Source of the DNA: Streptomyces minutiscleroticus
GTDB lineage: Bacteria; Actinomycetota; Actinomycetes; Streptomycetales; Streptomycetaceae
Direction of reading: 5' to 3'
NCBI RefSeq assembly: GCF_014650875.1
Contig: NZ_BMVU01000001.1
Span: forward strand, 705,493 to 769,492
Length of the DNA stretch: 64,000 nucleotides
The position numbers and the translations under genes were made by a program. Positions within the stretch are counted from its first letter, which is position 1. Each line of letters starts with the position of its first letter. The notes under the pieces are model-generated. The model had not been told where the DNA came from and searched no databases. It worked only from the letters and a program-made list of their open reading frames with translations. Shown piece by piece: positions 54,648-64,000 of the stretch.

Positions 54648-55627
54648 CGGCAGCGGTGAAGGACGAGATCTCCCGGCTACCCGTCACCCGGACCTGCTGC
54701 AGAAAGGCGGAGGTCTCCGCCGTCCTGCGGTTCGCGGGCGGCCTTCACCTGGTGAGCGGCCGCATCGTGATCGAGGCGGAGCTGGACACCGCGATGGCGG
54801 CACGGCGGCTGAAGCGGGACATCCTGGAGATCTTCGGCCACAGCTCGGAGCTGATCGTGATGGCCCCCGGCGGACTGCGCCGCGGCTCCCGCTACGTCGT
54901 GCGCGTGGTCGCGGGCGGTGACCAGCTGGCCCGGCAGACCGGCCTGGTGGACGGGCGCGGACGCCCGATCCGGGGGCTGCCGCCGCAGGTGGTCTCGGGG
55001 GCCACCTGCGACGCCGAGGCCGCCTGGCGCGGAGCGTTCCTGGCGCACGGCTCGCTGACCGAGCCGGGCCGCTCCTCCTCCCTTGAGGTGACCTGCCCCG
55101 GCCCCGAGGCCGCGCTCGCCCTGGTCGGCGCCGCCCGCCGGCTGTCGATCGCCGCGAAGGCCCGCGAGGTGCGCGGCGTGGACCGCGTGGTCGTGCGCGA
55201 CGGCGACGCGATCGGCGCGCTGCTGACCCGCCTCGGCGCCCACGAGTCGGTGCTGGCCTGGGAGGAGCGGCGGATGCGCCGCGAGGTCCGGGCCACCGCC
55301 AACCGCCTCGCCAACTTCGACGACGCCAATCTGCGCCGCTCCGCCCGCGCGGCGGTCGCCGCCGGCGCCCGGGTGCAGCGCGCCCTGGAGATCCTCGGCG
55401 ACGAGGTCCCCGAGCACCTCGCGGCGGCCGGGCGGCTGCGCATGGAGCACAAGCAGGCGTCCCTGGAGGAGCTGGGCGCGCTCGCCGACCCGCCGCTGAC
55501 GAAGGACGCCGTCGCGGGCCGCATCCGCCGGCTGCTGGCCATGGCCGACAAGCGGGCCCAGGACCTCGGCATCCCGGGCACGGAGTCGAACCTCACCGAG
55601 GAGATGGCCGACAACCTCGTGGGCTGA
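54638..55627 (+). CDS. whiA: Sporulation transcription regulator WhiA
   Basis: A 329-residue protein of the typical length. The N-terminal two-thirds is the LAGLIDADG-type homing-endonuclease-like fold without the catalytic residues: start [20 protein letters not shown], then [20 protein letters not shown]. The C-terminal HTH ([20 protein letters not shown]) binds DNA at GACAC. With WhiB it starts the switch from aerial growth to septation and represses early genes. ATG 54638 overlaps the end of yvcK by ten bases. Confidence 0.97.
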   Translation: MAMTAAVKDEISRLPVTRTCCRKAEVSAVLRFAGGLHLVSGRIVIEAELDTAMAARRLKRDILEIFGHSSELIVMAPGGLRRGSRYVVRVVAGGDQLARQTGLVDGRGRPIRGLPPQVVSGATCDAEAAWRGAFLAHGSLTEPGRSSSLEVTCPGPEAALALVGAARRLSIAAKAREVRGVDRVVVRDGDAIGALLTRLGAHESVLAWEERRMRREVRATANRLANFDDANLRRSARAAVAAGARVQRALEILGDEVPEHLAAAGRLRMEHKQASLEELGALADPPLTKDAVAGRIRRLLAMADKRAQDLGIPGTESNLTEEMADNLVG

Positions 55628-56060
55628 GCGGGCCGGACCGACCGGCGGGACCGGCGGGGCCGCCGCCCCGCCGTCCCGGCCGTCCGGTGAGGCCGCCGTC
55701 CCGGTGGCCCGCCGCTTCGGTGAGGCCGCAGGCACCTTGGCAGGGCCGCCGGCACTTCGGTGAGCCCGCCGCCCCGGTGGCCCGCCGCCTCGGTGGGGCC
55801 GCCGGCGTCCCTCCCAGGTGCCGACGGTTCCTCCGCCACCGCTCCCCGGCGCCCCCACCGTTCCCCGCTCCCCACCGTTCCCCGGCTCCACCACCGCTTC
55901 CCGCACCCCCCACGGCCCCCGGTTCCGCCACCGCTTCCCGCGGCCCTCCGGGCCCGTCCCGGAGACATCGCTGTCCCTTGAATCCATCATTGACATGATC
56001 ATGCAAGGCCATGAGCCTGTCGTCCGGCACAGAAGTGCCGGACAACTGCAAGGGGGGCTC
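55628..56060. other. Intergenic region before the carboxypeptidase gene
   Basis: From 55685 to 55815 there are degenerate repeats (CGGTGAGGCCGC, CCGGTGGCCCGCCGC). From 55815 to 55950 C-rich degenerate units around CCACCGNTCCCC follow. The last 100 bases are AT-richer and contain TTGACA (55991-55996), a 10-bp palindrome CATGATCATG (55994-56003) and a 9-bp hairpin. No gene is visible before ATG 56061. Confidence 0.6.
56022..56043 (+). promoter_or_regulatory. Leader hairpin ahead of the carboxypeptidase gene
   Basis: GTCCGGCAC (56022-56030) pairs perfectly with GTGCCGGAC (56035-56043) around AGAA. It ends 7 bases before the ribosome-binding site AAGGGGGG, so it could modulate translation or stabilise the message. 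Confidence 0.5.
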
Positions 56061-59012
56061 ATGAGACGAAGAGCGAGAGCGATCCTCGCCACGAGCGCGC
56101 TCCTGCTGGGCGGGGCGGGCTACGCGCCCGCCGCCCACGCGGCGGGCGACGCGTCCTCCGATCCGGCCGCGGACGCCGTGAAGGTGTTCCGCGCCGAGGT
56201 CACCGAGGAGCAGGTACCCCTGCTCCTGGCGGCCGGGCAGGACGCCCACGAACTGAGCGAGCAGGTGCCCGCGAAGGGCGGGGCGACCGTCGAGGTCTAC
56301 CTGACGGACCGGCAGGCCGAGCGCCTGGAGGACAAGGGCGTCGACCTCACCGAGCGGAAGCTCACGGCGCGGGCCGAGAAGCGGGTGAGGGCCGCGGGCG
56401 ACGGCGTGTTCCGCCCGTACGGCGGGCCCGGCGGCCTCCGTGAGGAGATCATGGAGACGGCGCAGGCCCACCCGGACCTCACCAAGGTGGTCTCCATCGG
56501 AAAGACCGTCCGCGGGCAGGACATCCTCGCGCTCAAGCTCACCAAGGGCGCCAGGAAGAGCGAGGACGGCTCCAAGCCCTCCGTGCTGTACATGTCCAAC
56601 CAGCACGCCCGCGAGTGGATCACGCCCGAGATGACGCGGCGGCTGCTCCACCACTACCTGGACAACTACTCCGAGGACCGGCGGATCAAGCGCGTCGTCG
56701 ACTCCACCGAGCTGTGGTTCGTCCTCTCCGCCAACCCCGACGGCTACGACCACACCCACGCCTCCCCGGACAACCGCCAGTGGCGCAAGAACCTCCGGGA
56801 CGTCAACGGCGACGGCGTGATCGGCACCGGCGACGGCGTCGACCTCAACCGCAACTTCGCCTACAAGTGGGGCTACGACGACGAGGGCTCGTCCCCGAAC
56901 CCCGCCGGTGAGACCTACCGCGGCGCGTCCCCCGGCTCCGAGCCGGAGACGAAGGCGATCGACGCCTTCGAGAAGCGCATCGGCTTCACGTACGGCATCA
57001 ACTACCACTCCGCCGCCGAGCTGCTGCTGTACGGGGTGGGCTGGCAGGTGGCGACGCCGAGCCCGGACGACGTGCTCTACAAGGCGCTGGCCGGCACCCC
57101 GGAGAACTCCGCCGTCCCCGGCTACCACCCGCAGATCTCCTCCGAGCTGTACACCACCAACGGCGAGGCCGACGGACACGCCGCCAACGTCAACGGCATG
57201 GCGATGTTCACCCCGGAGATGTCGACCTGCCAGACCGCGTCGGACCTCGACCCGGACGACGCCTGGAACGCGGCCGACTGCGCCTCGGTCTTCACCTTCC
57301 CCGACGACGAGAAGCTGATCCAGCAGGAGTTCGAGAAGAACGTCCCGTTCGCGCTCTCCGTCGCCGAGACCGCCGCCCACCCCGACCGGCCGTCCTCCCC
57401 GGTCGGCATCGAGGCCCCCGACTTCACCCCGGCGCCGTTCACGACGTCGTACTCGCGCGGCGCGGACCAGGAGGTCTCCGTCGTCGCACGGAAGTCGGTG
57501 CGCGACAAGGAGCTGAAGTACCGCGTCAACGGCGGCCGGGTGCTCGACATGGCGCTCAGGCCGTGGAAGGGCGGCGAGCGGTACGGCGGCGAGGACAACC
57601 TCTACTTCGACGAGTACCGGGCGAAGGTCGAGGACGGCGCCCCGGGCGACGAGGTCGAGGTGTGGTTCACCGGTGAGACGAGGAGCGGGAAGCCCACCTC
57701 CAGCGAGCACTTCACCTACACCGTCGCCGAACGGCCGCGCGCGGACGTGCTCGTCGTCGCCGAGGAGGGCGCGGCCGCCACGCAGGCGCAGACGTACGCG
57801 GACGCGCTGAGGGCGAACGGCCGCAAGGCCGTGGTCTGGGACGTCGCCGCCCAGGGCGCCCCCGACGCGCTCGGCGTCCTCGGCCACTTCTCCACGGTCG
57901 TCCACTACACCGGCGGCTCCCGGCCGGGCCTCGCCACCCAGCTCCGGCTGCGCGCCTTCCTCAACGAGGGCGGCAAGCTGATCGAGGCCGGCGAGCAGGC
58001 GGGCGGCTCGGTCGCGATCTCCGACACCACCACCAACGACTTCAGCCAGTACTACCTGGGCGCGTACTCGCGCACGTCGACGGCGGGCGCCACCGCTTTC
58101 ACCGGATCGGGCGAACTGGCGGGCGCCTCGGGTCCCCTCGGGGACGCGCCGGGCAACCCGCTGAACGCGGCCGGTGCCTACACCGTCACCTCCGACAGCC
58201 TGCCCGCCGACACCTACCCCCGGTTCACGAGCGCGGGGGCGGGCGAGTTCGCCGGGACCGTCAACCCGTACGGCCCCTACGCGGGCTCCGCCATGGCCGC
58301 CGCCGTGCACACCGACAACGCCTGGAAGCGGCTCACCCGCACCGTCGACCTCACCGGGGTCGCCGCGGGCGAGGCGCCCACCCTGCGCGCGCACCTGCTG
58401 TGGGACACCGAGCCCGGCTACGACCACGCCGTCCTGGAGGCCCGCACCGCCGGGGCCGACGACTGGACGACCCTGCCCGAGGCGGGCGGCGCCACCACCG
58501 CGGACGTCCCCGCCGAGTGCGAGGCGGGCTTCCTCCTGCGGCTGCACCCGGAGCTGAAGCGCTACCTCACCCTCGGCGACGACGGCTGCGGCAACACCGG
58601 AACGAGTGGTTCCTGGAACAGCCTCACCGGCTCCTCCAGCGGCTGGCAGCAGATGGAGTTCGACCTGAGCGCCTACGCCGGGAGGACCGTCGAGCTCTCG
58701 CTGAGCTACATCACCGACCCGGGCAGCGGCGGGCGCGGCGTCCTCGCCGACGAGGTCTCCCTCGTCACCGGCGGCACCGCGGCGGACACCGAGGGCTTCG
58801 AGACCTCCCTCGGCGCCTGGAGCGTGCCCGGACCGCCCGCGGGCAGTCCGGCCGTCCTGCGGGACTGGGCCCGCAGCGGGGAGCTGTTCTCGACCCACGC
58901 GGCCGTCACCACGCGTGACACCGTGCTGCTCGGCTTCGGCCTGGAGCACGTGGCCCGGCCGGCCGACCGGACGGCCCTGCTCGGACGGGCCCTCGCGGCC
59001 CTGCGTGACTGA
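56061..59012 (+). CDS. Secreted M14 zinc carboxypeptidase with large C-terminal region
   Basis: A 983-residue protein. Signal peptide residues 1-29 (ILATSALLLGGAGYAPAAHA). The M14 domain (about 125-450) carries NQHAREWITPE (the HxxE zinc ligands, about residues 180-190), LSANPDGYDH, DLNRNFAYKWGYDD, and INYHSAAELLLYG (third His). The rest contains a Rossmann-like segment (ADVLVVAEEGAAATQAQTYA) and an immune-inhibitor-A-like beta module with two repeats of a Gly/Ser-rich pattern. Hydrolyses peptides from the C-terminus outside the cell. ATG 56061 follows AAGGGGGG. Confidence 0.92.
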   Translation: MRRRARAILATSALLLGGAGYAPAAHAAGDASSDPAADAVKVFRAEVTEEQVPLLLAAGQDAHELSEQVPAKGGATVEVYLTDRQAERLEDKGVDLTERKLTARAEKRVRAAGDGVFRPYGGPGGLREEIMETAQAHPDLTKVVSIGKTVRGQDILALKLTKGARKSEDGSKPSVLYMSNQHAREWITPEMTRRLLHHYLDNYSEDRRIKRVVDSTELWFVLSANPDGYDHTHASPDNRQWRKNLRDVNGDGVIGTGDGVDLNRNFAYKWGYDDEGSSPNPAGETYRGASPGSEPETKAIDAFEKRIGFTYGINYHSAAELLLYGVGWQVATPSPDDVLYKALAGTPENSAVPGYHPQISSELYTTNGEADGHAANVNGMAMFTPEMSTCQTASDLDPDDAWNAADCASVFTFPDDEKLIQQEFEKNVPFALSVAETAAHPDRPSSPVGIEAPDFTPAPFTTSYSRGADQEVSVVARKSVRDKELKYRVNGGRVLDMALRPWKGGERYGGEDNLYFDEYRAKVEDGAPGDEVEVWFTGETRSGKPTSSEHFTYTVAERPRADVLVVAEEGAAATQAQTYADALRANGRKAVVWDVAAQGAPDALGVLGHFSTVVHYTGGSRPGLATQLRLRAFLNEGGKLIEAGEQAGGSVAISDTTTNDFSQYYLGAYSRTSTAGATAFTGSGELAGASGPLGDAPGNPLNAAGAYTVTSDSLPADTYPRFTSAGAGEFAGTVNPYGPYAGSAMAAAVHTDNAWKRLTRTVDLTGVAAGEAPTLRAHLLWDTEPGYDHAVLEARTAGADDWTTLPEAGGATTADVPAECEAGFLLRLHPELKRYLTLGDDGCGNTGTSGSWNSLTGSSSGWQQMEFDLSAYAGRTVELSLSYITDPGSGGRGVLADEVSLVTGGTAADTEGFETSLGAWSVPGPPAGSPAVLRDWARSGELFSTHAAVTTRDTVLLGFGLEHVARPADRTALLGRALAALRD

Positions 59013-59037
59013 CACGGGGTTCCCGGGGCACGCGACC

Positions 59038-59077
59038 GGGGCGGCCCGTACCCCTACTCACGGGTACGGGCCGCCCC
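59038..59077 (+). terminator. Carboxypeptidase gene terminator
   Basis: GGGGCGGCCCGTACCC (59038-59053) pairs perfectly with GGGTACGGGCCGCCCC (59062-59077), 16 bp around CCTACTCA-type 8 bases, 25 bases after the stop. Confidence 0.88.
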
Positions 59078-59101
59078 GCCGTTACGGCCCTCTCGATGTC
59101 A

Positions 59102-59118
59102 CCCCCGGAGGCCGGGGG
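59102..59118 (+). terminator. Small second hairpin upstream of gap
   Basis: CCCCCGG (59102-59108) and CCGGGGG (59112-59118) pair around AGG. It is followed by TAGGGT (59122-59127), a candidate -10 of the gap promoter. Confidence 0.5.
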
Positions 59119-59124
59119 AGGTAG

Positions 59125-60210
<1,086 letters not shown>

Positions 60211-60238
60211 CCCCCGGAGCAGGCACCTCGATGTGAGC

Positions 60239-60280
60239 ACAGGGCTCGGGCAGCGCACGGCCGCGCTGTCCGAGCCCTGT
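60239..60280 (+). terminator. 18-bp stem-loop between gap and pgk
   Basis: ACAGGGCTCGGGCAGCGC (60239-60256) pairs with GCGCTGTCCGAGCCCTGT (60263-60280) with one G-U pair, around ACGGCC. It lies 29 bases after the gap stop and 57 before pgk. It may terminate most gap transcripts or protect them. Confidence 0.85.
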
Positions 60281-60336
60281 CTCGCGTACCGAACCGACCG
60301 GCCCTCCGGACCGCAGAGCCCCAAGGAGTCCCCTTC

Positions 60337-61548
60337 ATGAAGACGATCGACGAACTCCTCAGCGAAGGAGTCGACGGCAAGCGGGTCTTCGTCCGCGCCG
60401 ACCTCAACGTGCCGCTCGCCGACGGCACCATCACCGACGACGGCCGCATCCGCGCCGTGCTGCCCACCGTCAAGGCCCTCGCCGACGCGGGCGCCAAGGT
60501 CGTCGTCGCCTCCCACCTGGGCCGCCCCAAGGGCGCCCCGGACCCGGCCTTCTCGCTCCGTCCCGCCGCCGCCCGCCTCGGCGAACTGCTCGGCAAGGAC
60601 GTCGCGTTCGCCGAGGACACCACCGGCCCCTCCGCCCACGAGACGGTCGGCTCCCTGGCCCCCGGCGGGGTCGCGGTCGTGGAGAACCTGCGCTTCAACG
60701 CCGGCGAGACGGCCAAGGACGAGGCCGAGCGCGGCGCGTTCGCCGACGCGCTCGCGCAGCTGGCCGACGTGTACGTGGGCGACGGCTTCGGCGCCGTGCA
60801 CCGCAAGCACGCCTCCGTCTTCGACCTCCCCAAGCGCCTGCCGCACTACGCGGGCCACCTGATCGCCAACGAGGTCGAGGTCCTCAAGAAGCTCACCGAG
60901 GACGTCAAGCGCCCCTACGCGGTCGTGCTCGGCGGCGCCAAGGTCTCCGACAAGCTCGCCGTCATCGACCAGCTGCTCGGCAAGGCCGACCGCCTCCTCA
61001 TCGGCGGCGGCATGGCCTACACCTTCCTCAAGGCCAAGGGCCACGAGGTCGGCATCTCCCTCCTCCAGGAGGACCAGATCCCGGCCGTCAAGGAGTACAT
61101 CGAGCGGGCCGAGAGGACCGGCGTGGAGCTGGTGCTCCCGGTCGACGTGCTGGTCGCGCCCGAGTTCCCGGACCTGAGGACCAAGGCCCCGGCGAACCCC
61201 ACCACCGTCGCCGCGGACGCCATCCCGGCCGACCAGGAGGGTCTCGACATCGGTCCTGAGACCCGCAAGCTGTACGCATCCAAGCTCGCCGACGCCGCCA
61301 CCGTCTTCTGGAACGGCCCCATGGGCGTCTTCGAGCACCCCGACTACGCCGAGGGCACCCGGGCCGTCGCCCAGGCCCTCGTCGACGCCCCGGGCTTCAC
61401 CGTGGTCGGCGGCGGCGACTCCGCCGCGGCCGTCCGCACCCTGGGCTTCGACGAGAACGCGTTCGGCCACATCTCGACCGGCGGCGGCGCCTCCCTCGAA
61501 TACCTCGAGGGCAAGACGCTCCCCGGTCTCGCCGCACTGGAGGACTGA
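60337..61548 (+). CDS. pgk: Phosphoglycerate kinase
   Basis: A 403-residue enzyme of the usual length. [11 protein letters not shown] (about residues 21-31) and [16 protein letters not shown] (about 53-68) bind phosphoglycerate; [16 protein letters not shown] and [10 protein letters not shown] bind the nucleotide; [10 protein letters not shown] lies near the end. It transfers phosphate from 1,3-bisphosphoglycerate to ADP. ATG 60337 has AAGGAG 9 bases ahead. tpiA follows after 5 bases, making a pgk-tpiA operon. Confidence 0.98.
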   Translation: MKTIDELLSEGVDGKRVFVRADLNVPLADGTITDDGRIRAVLPTVKALADAGAKVVVASHLGRPKGAPDPAFSLRPAAARLGELLGKDVAFAEDTTGPSAHETVGSLAPGGVAVVENLRFNAGETAKDEAERGAFADALAQLADVYVGDGFGAVHRKHASVFDLPKRLPHYAGHLIANEVEVLKKLTEDVKRPYAVVLGGAKVSDKLAVIDQLLGKADRLLIGGGMAYTFLKAKGHEVGISLLQEDQIPAVKEYIERAERTGVELVLPVDVLVAPEFPDLRTKAPANPTTVAADAIPADQEGLDIGPETRKLYASKLADAATVFWNGPMGVFEHPDYAEGTRAVAQALVDAPGFTVVGGGDSAAAVRTLGFDENAFGHISTGGGASLEYLEGKTLPGLAALED

Positions 61549-61553
61549 CCCCG

Positions 61554-62330
61554 ATGACCACCCGCACGCCGCTGATGGCGGGCAACTGGAAGATGAACCT
61601 CAACCACCTCGAGGCCATCGCGCACGTCCAGAAGCTCGCCTTCGCGCTGGCCGACAAGGACTACGAGGCCGTCGAGGTCGCCGTCCTGCCGCCCTTCACC
61701 GACCTGCGCTCCGTGCAGACCCTGGTGGACGGCGACAAGCTGAAGATCAAGTACGGCGCCCAGGACCTCTCGGCGCACGACTCCGGGGCGTACACCGGTG
61801 AGATCTCCGGCGCGATGCTGGCCAAGCTGAAGTGCACCTACGTGGCGGTCGGCCACTCCGAGCGCCGCCAGTACCACGCCGAGACCGACGAGGTCTGCAA
61901 CGCCAAGGTCAAGGCCGCCTTCAAGCACGGTCTGACGCCGATCCTGTGCGTCGGCGAGGAGCTGGAGGTCCGCGAGGCGGGCAACCACGTCACGCACACC
62001 CTCACCCAGGTCGAGGGCGGTCTGAAGGACCTCCCGGCCGAGCAGGCCGAGACCGTCGTGATCGCCTACGAGCCCGTCTGGGCCATCGGCACCGGCAAGG
62101 TCTGCGGCGCCGAGGACGCCCAGGAGGTCTGCGCCGCGATCCGCGCCAAGGTCGCCGAGCTGTACGCGCCGGAGGTGGCCGGCAAGGTCCGCATCCAGTA
62201 CGGCGGCTCCGTGAAGGCCGGCAACGTCGCCGAGATCATGGCGCAGCCCGACATCGACGGCGCCCTGGTCGGCGGCGCCTCGCTCGACGCCGACGAGTTC
62301 GTGAAGATCGTCCGCTTCCGCGACCAGTGA
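61554..62330 (+). CDS. tpiA: Triosephosphate isomerase
   Basis: A 258-residue TIM barrel. GNWKMN (residues 10-15, catalytic Lys), [10 protein letters not shown] (His about 100), [12 protein letters not shown] (catalytic Glu about 172 and flexible loop), [10 protein letters not shown] and [12 protein letters not shown] (phosphate binding). It interconverts dihydroxyacetone phosphate and glyceraldehyde 3-phosphate. It starts five bases after the pgk stop. Confidence 0.98.
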   Translation: MTTRTPLMAGNWKMNLNHLEAIAHVQKLAFALADKDYEAVEVAVLPPFTDLRSVQTLVDGDKLKIKYGAQDLSAHDSGAYTGEISGAMLAKLKCTYVAVGHSERRQYHAETDEVCNAKVKAAFKHGLTPILCVGEELEVREAGNHVTHTLTQVEGGLKDLPAEQAETVVIAYEPVWAIGTGKVCGAEDAQEVCAAIRAKVAELYAPEVAGKVRIQYGGSVKAGNVAEIMAQPDIDGALVGGASLDADEFVKIVRFRDQ

Positions 62331-62400
62331 GCCAGCGGGGCGCCCCGCGCGTCCCGCCAGCTCGCGAGTATGCGGGAACGGCGATCCGTCGTACCCTTGC

Positions 62401-62428
62401 GGGGTCCGGTGACAGTCCACCGGGCCCC
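62401..62428 (+). promoter_or_regulatory. Hairpin between tpiA and secG
   Basis: GGGGTCCGGTG (62401-62411) pairs with CACCGGGCCCC (62418-62428) with one G-U pair, around ACAGTC. It lies 70 bases after tpiA and 46 bases before secG. It may terminate the pgk-tpiA transcript or be part of the secG leader. Confidence 0.6.
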
Positions 62429-62474
62429 GTCGTCCATCGAGGTCCGAGGGAACACTCGGAAAGGGAGTCCAGCC

Positions 62475-62711
62475 GTGGTTTTGGGGTTCTCGATCGCCCT
62501 GATCGTCTTCAGCCTGCTGCTGATGCTGCTGGTGCTGATGCACAAGGGGAAGGGCGGCGGCCTCTCCGACATGTTCGGTGGCGGCATGCAGTCGTCCGTC
62601 GGCGGCTCCTCGGTCGCCGAGCGCAACCTCGACCGCATCACCGTGGTCGTCGGACTGCTGTGGTTCGCGTGCATCGTGGTGCTCGGCATCATGATGAAGG
62701 TCAACAACTGA
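62475..62711 (+). CDS. secG: Protein translocase subunit SecG
   Basis: A 78-residue inner-membrane protein with two helices: SIALIVFSLLLMLLVLMHKG (residues 6-25) and TVVVGLLWFACIVVLGIMMK (about 56-75). Between them is the conserved loop GKGGGLSDMFGGG. It belongs to the SecYEG channel and eases protein export. GTG 62475 follows AAGGGAG by 7 bases. Confidence 0.95.
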   Translation: MVLGFSIALIVFSLLLMLLVLMHKGKGGGLSDMFGGGMQSSVGGSSVAERNLDRITVVVGLLWFACIVVLGIMMKVNN

Positions 62712-62761
62712 CCGATGCCGTCGGGCCGCCGGCCGTCGTACAACCGAACATCGCGCAGGAA

Positions 62762-62810
62762 AGCCCCATGTACGGTACGCGCTCGCGAGCGCGGCCTATC
62801 ATGGGGCTTG
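62762..62810 (+). terminator. Nested palindrome after secG
   Basis: AAGCCCCAT (62762-62770) pairs with ATGGGGCTT (62802-62810), and a 14-bp palindrome GCGCTCGCGAGCGC (62780-62793) sits in the loop. The structure lies 50 bases after secG. Confidence 0.7.
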
Positions 62811-62936
62811 CGTCCACTGCAGGAGAGGGCAACTCCCGTCACTGGACGCGCGTTCGGCCTTACGTAGACTGAGGCGCTCGCAGCGAAGCCCGAGGCCGAC
62901 TCGCTTCGCGGCACCATCACGCAGGGAGTAACGACC

Positions 62937-63272
62937 GTGGCAAGTGGCAACGCGATCCGTGGAAGCCGGGTCGGGGCGGGGCCGATGGGCGAGGCCGAGC
63001 GCGGTGAGTCCGCGCCCCGGCTGCGCATCTCCTTCTGGTGCTCCAACGGGCATGAGACGCAGCCGAGTTTCGCCAGCGACGCGCAGGTGCCCGAGACCTG
63101 GGACTGCCCGCGCTGCGGCTTTCCCGCCGGGCAGGACCGGGACAACCCGCCGGACCCGCCGCGCACCGAGCCCTACAAGACCCACCTCGCGTACGTGCGG
63201 GAGCGGCGCAGCGACGCGGACGGCGAGGCGATCCTCGCCGAGGCGCTCGCCAAACTGCGGGGCGAGATCTAG
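62937..63272 (+). CDS. RbpA-family RNA polymerase-binding protein
   Basis: A 111-residue protein. N-terminus with RGSRVGAGPMGE, then a zinc-binding RbpA core domain (CSNGHETQPSF...WDCPRCG, about residues 35-62), a basic linker, and the sigma-interacting helices THLAYVRERRSDADGEAILA. RbpA binds the principal sigma factor HrdB and RNA polymerase and stabilises the open complex. Streptomyces usually has two such proteins; which one this is cannot be told by eye. GTG 62937 has GGAG 9 bases ahead. Confidence 0.88.
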   Translation: MASGNAIRGSRVGAGPMGEAERGESAPRLRISFWCSNGHETQPSFASDAQVPETWDCPRCGFPAGQDRDNPPDPPRTEPYKTHLAYVRERRSDADGEAILAEALAKLRGEI

Positions 63273-63281
63273 GAGTCGACA

Positions 63282-63313
63282 TCCGGCCGGGCACCGAGAG
63301 GTGCCTGGCCGGA
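63282..63313 (+). terminator. Terminator after the RbpA-family gene
   Basis: TCCGGCCGGGCACC (63282-63295) pairs with GGTGCCTGGCCGGA (63300-63313) with one G-U pair around GAGA, nine bases after the stop. The following 350 bases up to pgi show no gene. Confidence 0.85.
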
Positions 63314-63667
63314 CGTGCTTCACGCGCCCGCCCTCCGTCGGCCGAGCCGACCGCCGCGACGACCGGGCCGGCGGCTTCGGCGGCCGGTCCGGCCGTCGCG
63401 CCGCGCGGACGGCGGGCACGGTCCGGGACGTCCGACGGCCGCCTTCGCCGCGCCCGTCATCGGAACGCGCGGCTTCCGCCGTGGCCGCCTTCCTCCTGCC
63501 ACCGGCCGTCATCGCGCCACCCCCGCCCTCCGGCGGACGTGTCCGTGGTGGGCCGGATGACGCCGTTGCGACCGCTCACACCGCGCCCTGATCAATTAGG
63601 TTGGGACCGGCAGCGGGACAAGGTTCGCAGGTACGTACGTGTGTACGAAAGAAGGCTGAAGTCCGAG
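63314..63667. other. Intergenic region between the RbpA-family gene and pgi
   Basis: GC-rich low-complexity DNA (GCCGNCGCG motifs) up to about 63580, then an AT-richer 80 bases that should contain the pgi promoter (TCAATTAGGTTGG near 63592) and the ribosome-binding region GAAAGAAGGCTGAAG. GTACGTACGTGTGTAC near 63632-63647 is a small dyad. No gene is seen. Confidence 0.5.
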
Positions 63668-64000
63668 ATGAACGCAGAAGGCCGTACCCGGCTCACCCAG
63701 ACGCCCGAGTGGACCGCTCTGGCGAAGCACCGCGAGGAACTCGGCGAGGTGCACCTGCGCCGGCTCTTCGACGACCACCCCGACCGCGCCACGGGGTACC
63801 GCCTCCAGGTCGGCGACCTGCACGTCGACTACTCCAAGCAGCTCGTCACCGACGAGACCCTGCGCCTGCTGCGCGAGCTGGCCGCGGCGGCCGGTGTGTT
63901 CGAGCTGCGGGACGCGATGTTCCGCGGCGAGCGCATCAACACCACCGAGGACCGGGCCGTGCTGCACACGGCGCTGCGCGCCCCGCGCGACGCCGAGGTC
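63668..64000 (+). CDS. pgi: Glucose-6-phosphate isomerase (5' part)
   Basis: The first 111 residues are in the window and the gene runs off its end. LTQTPEWTALAKHREELGEV, LHVDYSKQLVTDETLRLLRE and MFRGERINTTEDRAVLHTAL are typical of bacterial phosphoglucose isomerase, which interconverts glucose 6-phosphate and fructose 6-phosphate. ATG 63668 has GAAGG 13 bases ahead plus the GAAG closer in. It extends the glycolysis cluster gap-pgk-tpiA. Confidence 0.93.
   Translation, partial: MNAEGRTRLTQTPEWTALAKHREELGEVHLRRLFDDHPDRATGYRLQVGDLHVDYSKQLVTDETLRLLRELAAAAGVFELRDAMFRGERINTTEDRAVLHTALRAPRDAEV

Overview
The window is a piece of a Streptomyces chromosome, or of a very close relative. GC is above 70% with strong third-position bias, GTG starts are frequent, and WhiA, DUF397/Scr1-type regulators, a mycothiol-dependent-type enzyme and an RbpA-family protein are present. 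The block uvrA ... uvrC-rapZ-yvcK-whiA ... gap-pgk-tpiA-secG-rbpA-like-pgi matches the order I remember from S. coelicolor; that is recall, not a search result. I see no tRNA, rRNA, insertion sequence, prophage or CRISPR array. This is core chromosome with small variable islands between genes.

Layout. 1-9.4 kb: the end of a racemase gene, a nucleotidyltransferase, an EndoQ-type PHP nuclease, an expansin-like secreted protein, a first regulatory trio (anti-sigma-type ATPase / Scr1-type HTH / DUF397), a FUSC membrane protein and an amidohydrolase. 9.6-17 kb: a DUF899 protein, an ABC exporter, a second copy of the regulatory trio and a DUF574-type methyltransferase. 17-29 kb: stand-alone gltD, small conserved proteins, corA, the pseudouridine-breakdown pair psuK-psuG, a formaldehyde dehydrogenase, ogt and a GDPD. 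29-38 kb: an MHYT sensor, uvrB, then a TerD / TerD-fusion / TerC group and a cation antiporter. 38-50 kb: an MFS transporter, LD-carboxypeptidase, aroQ, an MBL hydrolase, an MDMPI-family protein, uvrA, and a sugar kinase-LacI operon beside a Rieske lipoprotein. 50-64 kb: uvrC-rapZ-yvcK-whiA as an overlapping operon, a large M14 carboxypeptidase, gap, pgk-tpiA, secG, an RbpA-family gene and the start of pgi.

Genes working together. DNA repair is concentrated here (EndoQ-type nuclease, Ogt, UvrA, UvrB, UvrC). uvrB, uvrC and ogt share one promoter layout: TGTCR, then TANNNT exactly 16 bases later, then 7 bases, then the ATG. uvrA has the same two boxes with the same spacing in front of a leader of about 50 bases. 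This looks like the RecA-NDp (PafBC) DNA-damage promoter, with leaderless mRNAs for three of the genes. The second notable control region precedes terC. An AT-rich promoter leads into a GGGGAGTA-containing leader that resembles the yybP-ykoY (manganese) riboswitch. A perfect 10-bp stem then buries the terC ribosome-binding site. Central glycolysis (gap, pgk, tpiA, pgi) sits next to yvcK and rapZ, genes tied elsewhere to carbon use and cell-envelope metabolism, and to the sporulation regulator whiA.

Intergenic DNA is unusually rich in short tandem repeats (7, 9, 18, 20, 21, 22, 30 and 130 bp periods) and in perfect inverted repeats that look like terminators without T-runs.
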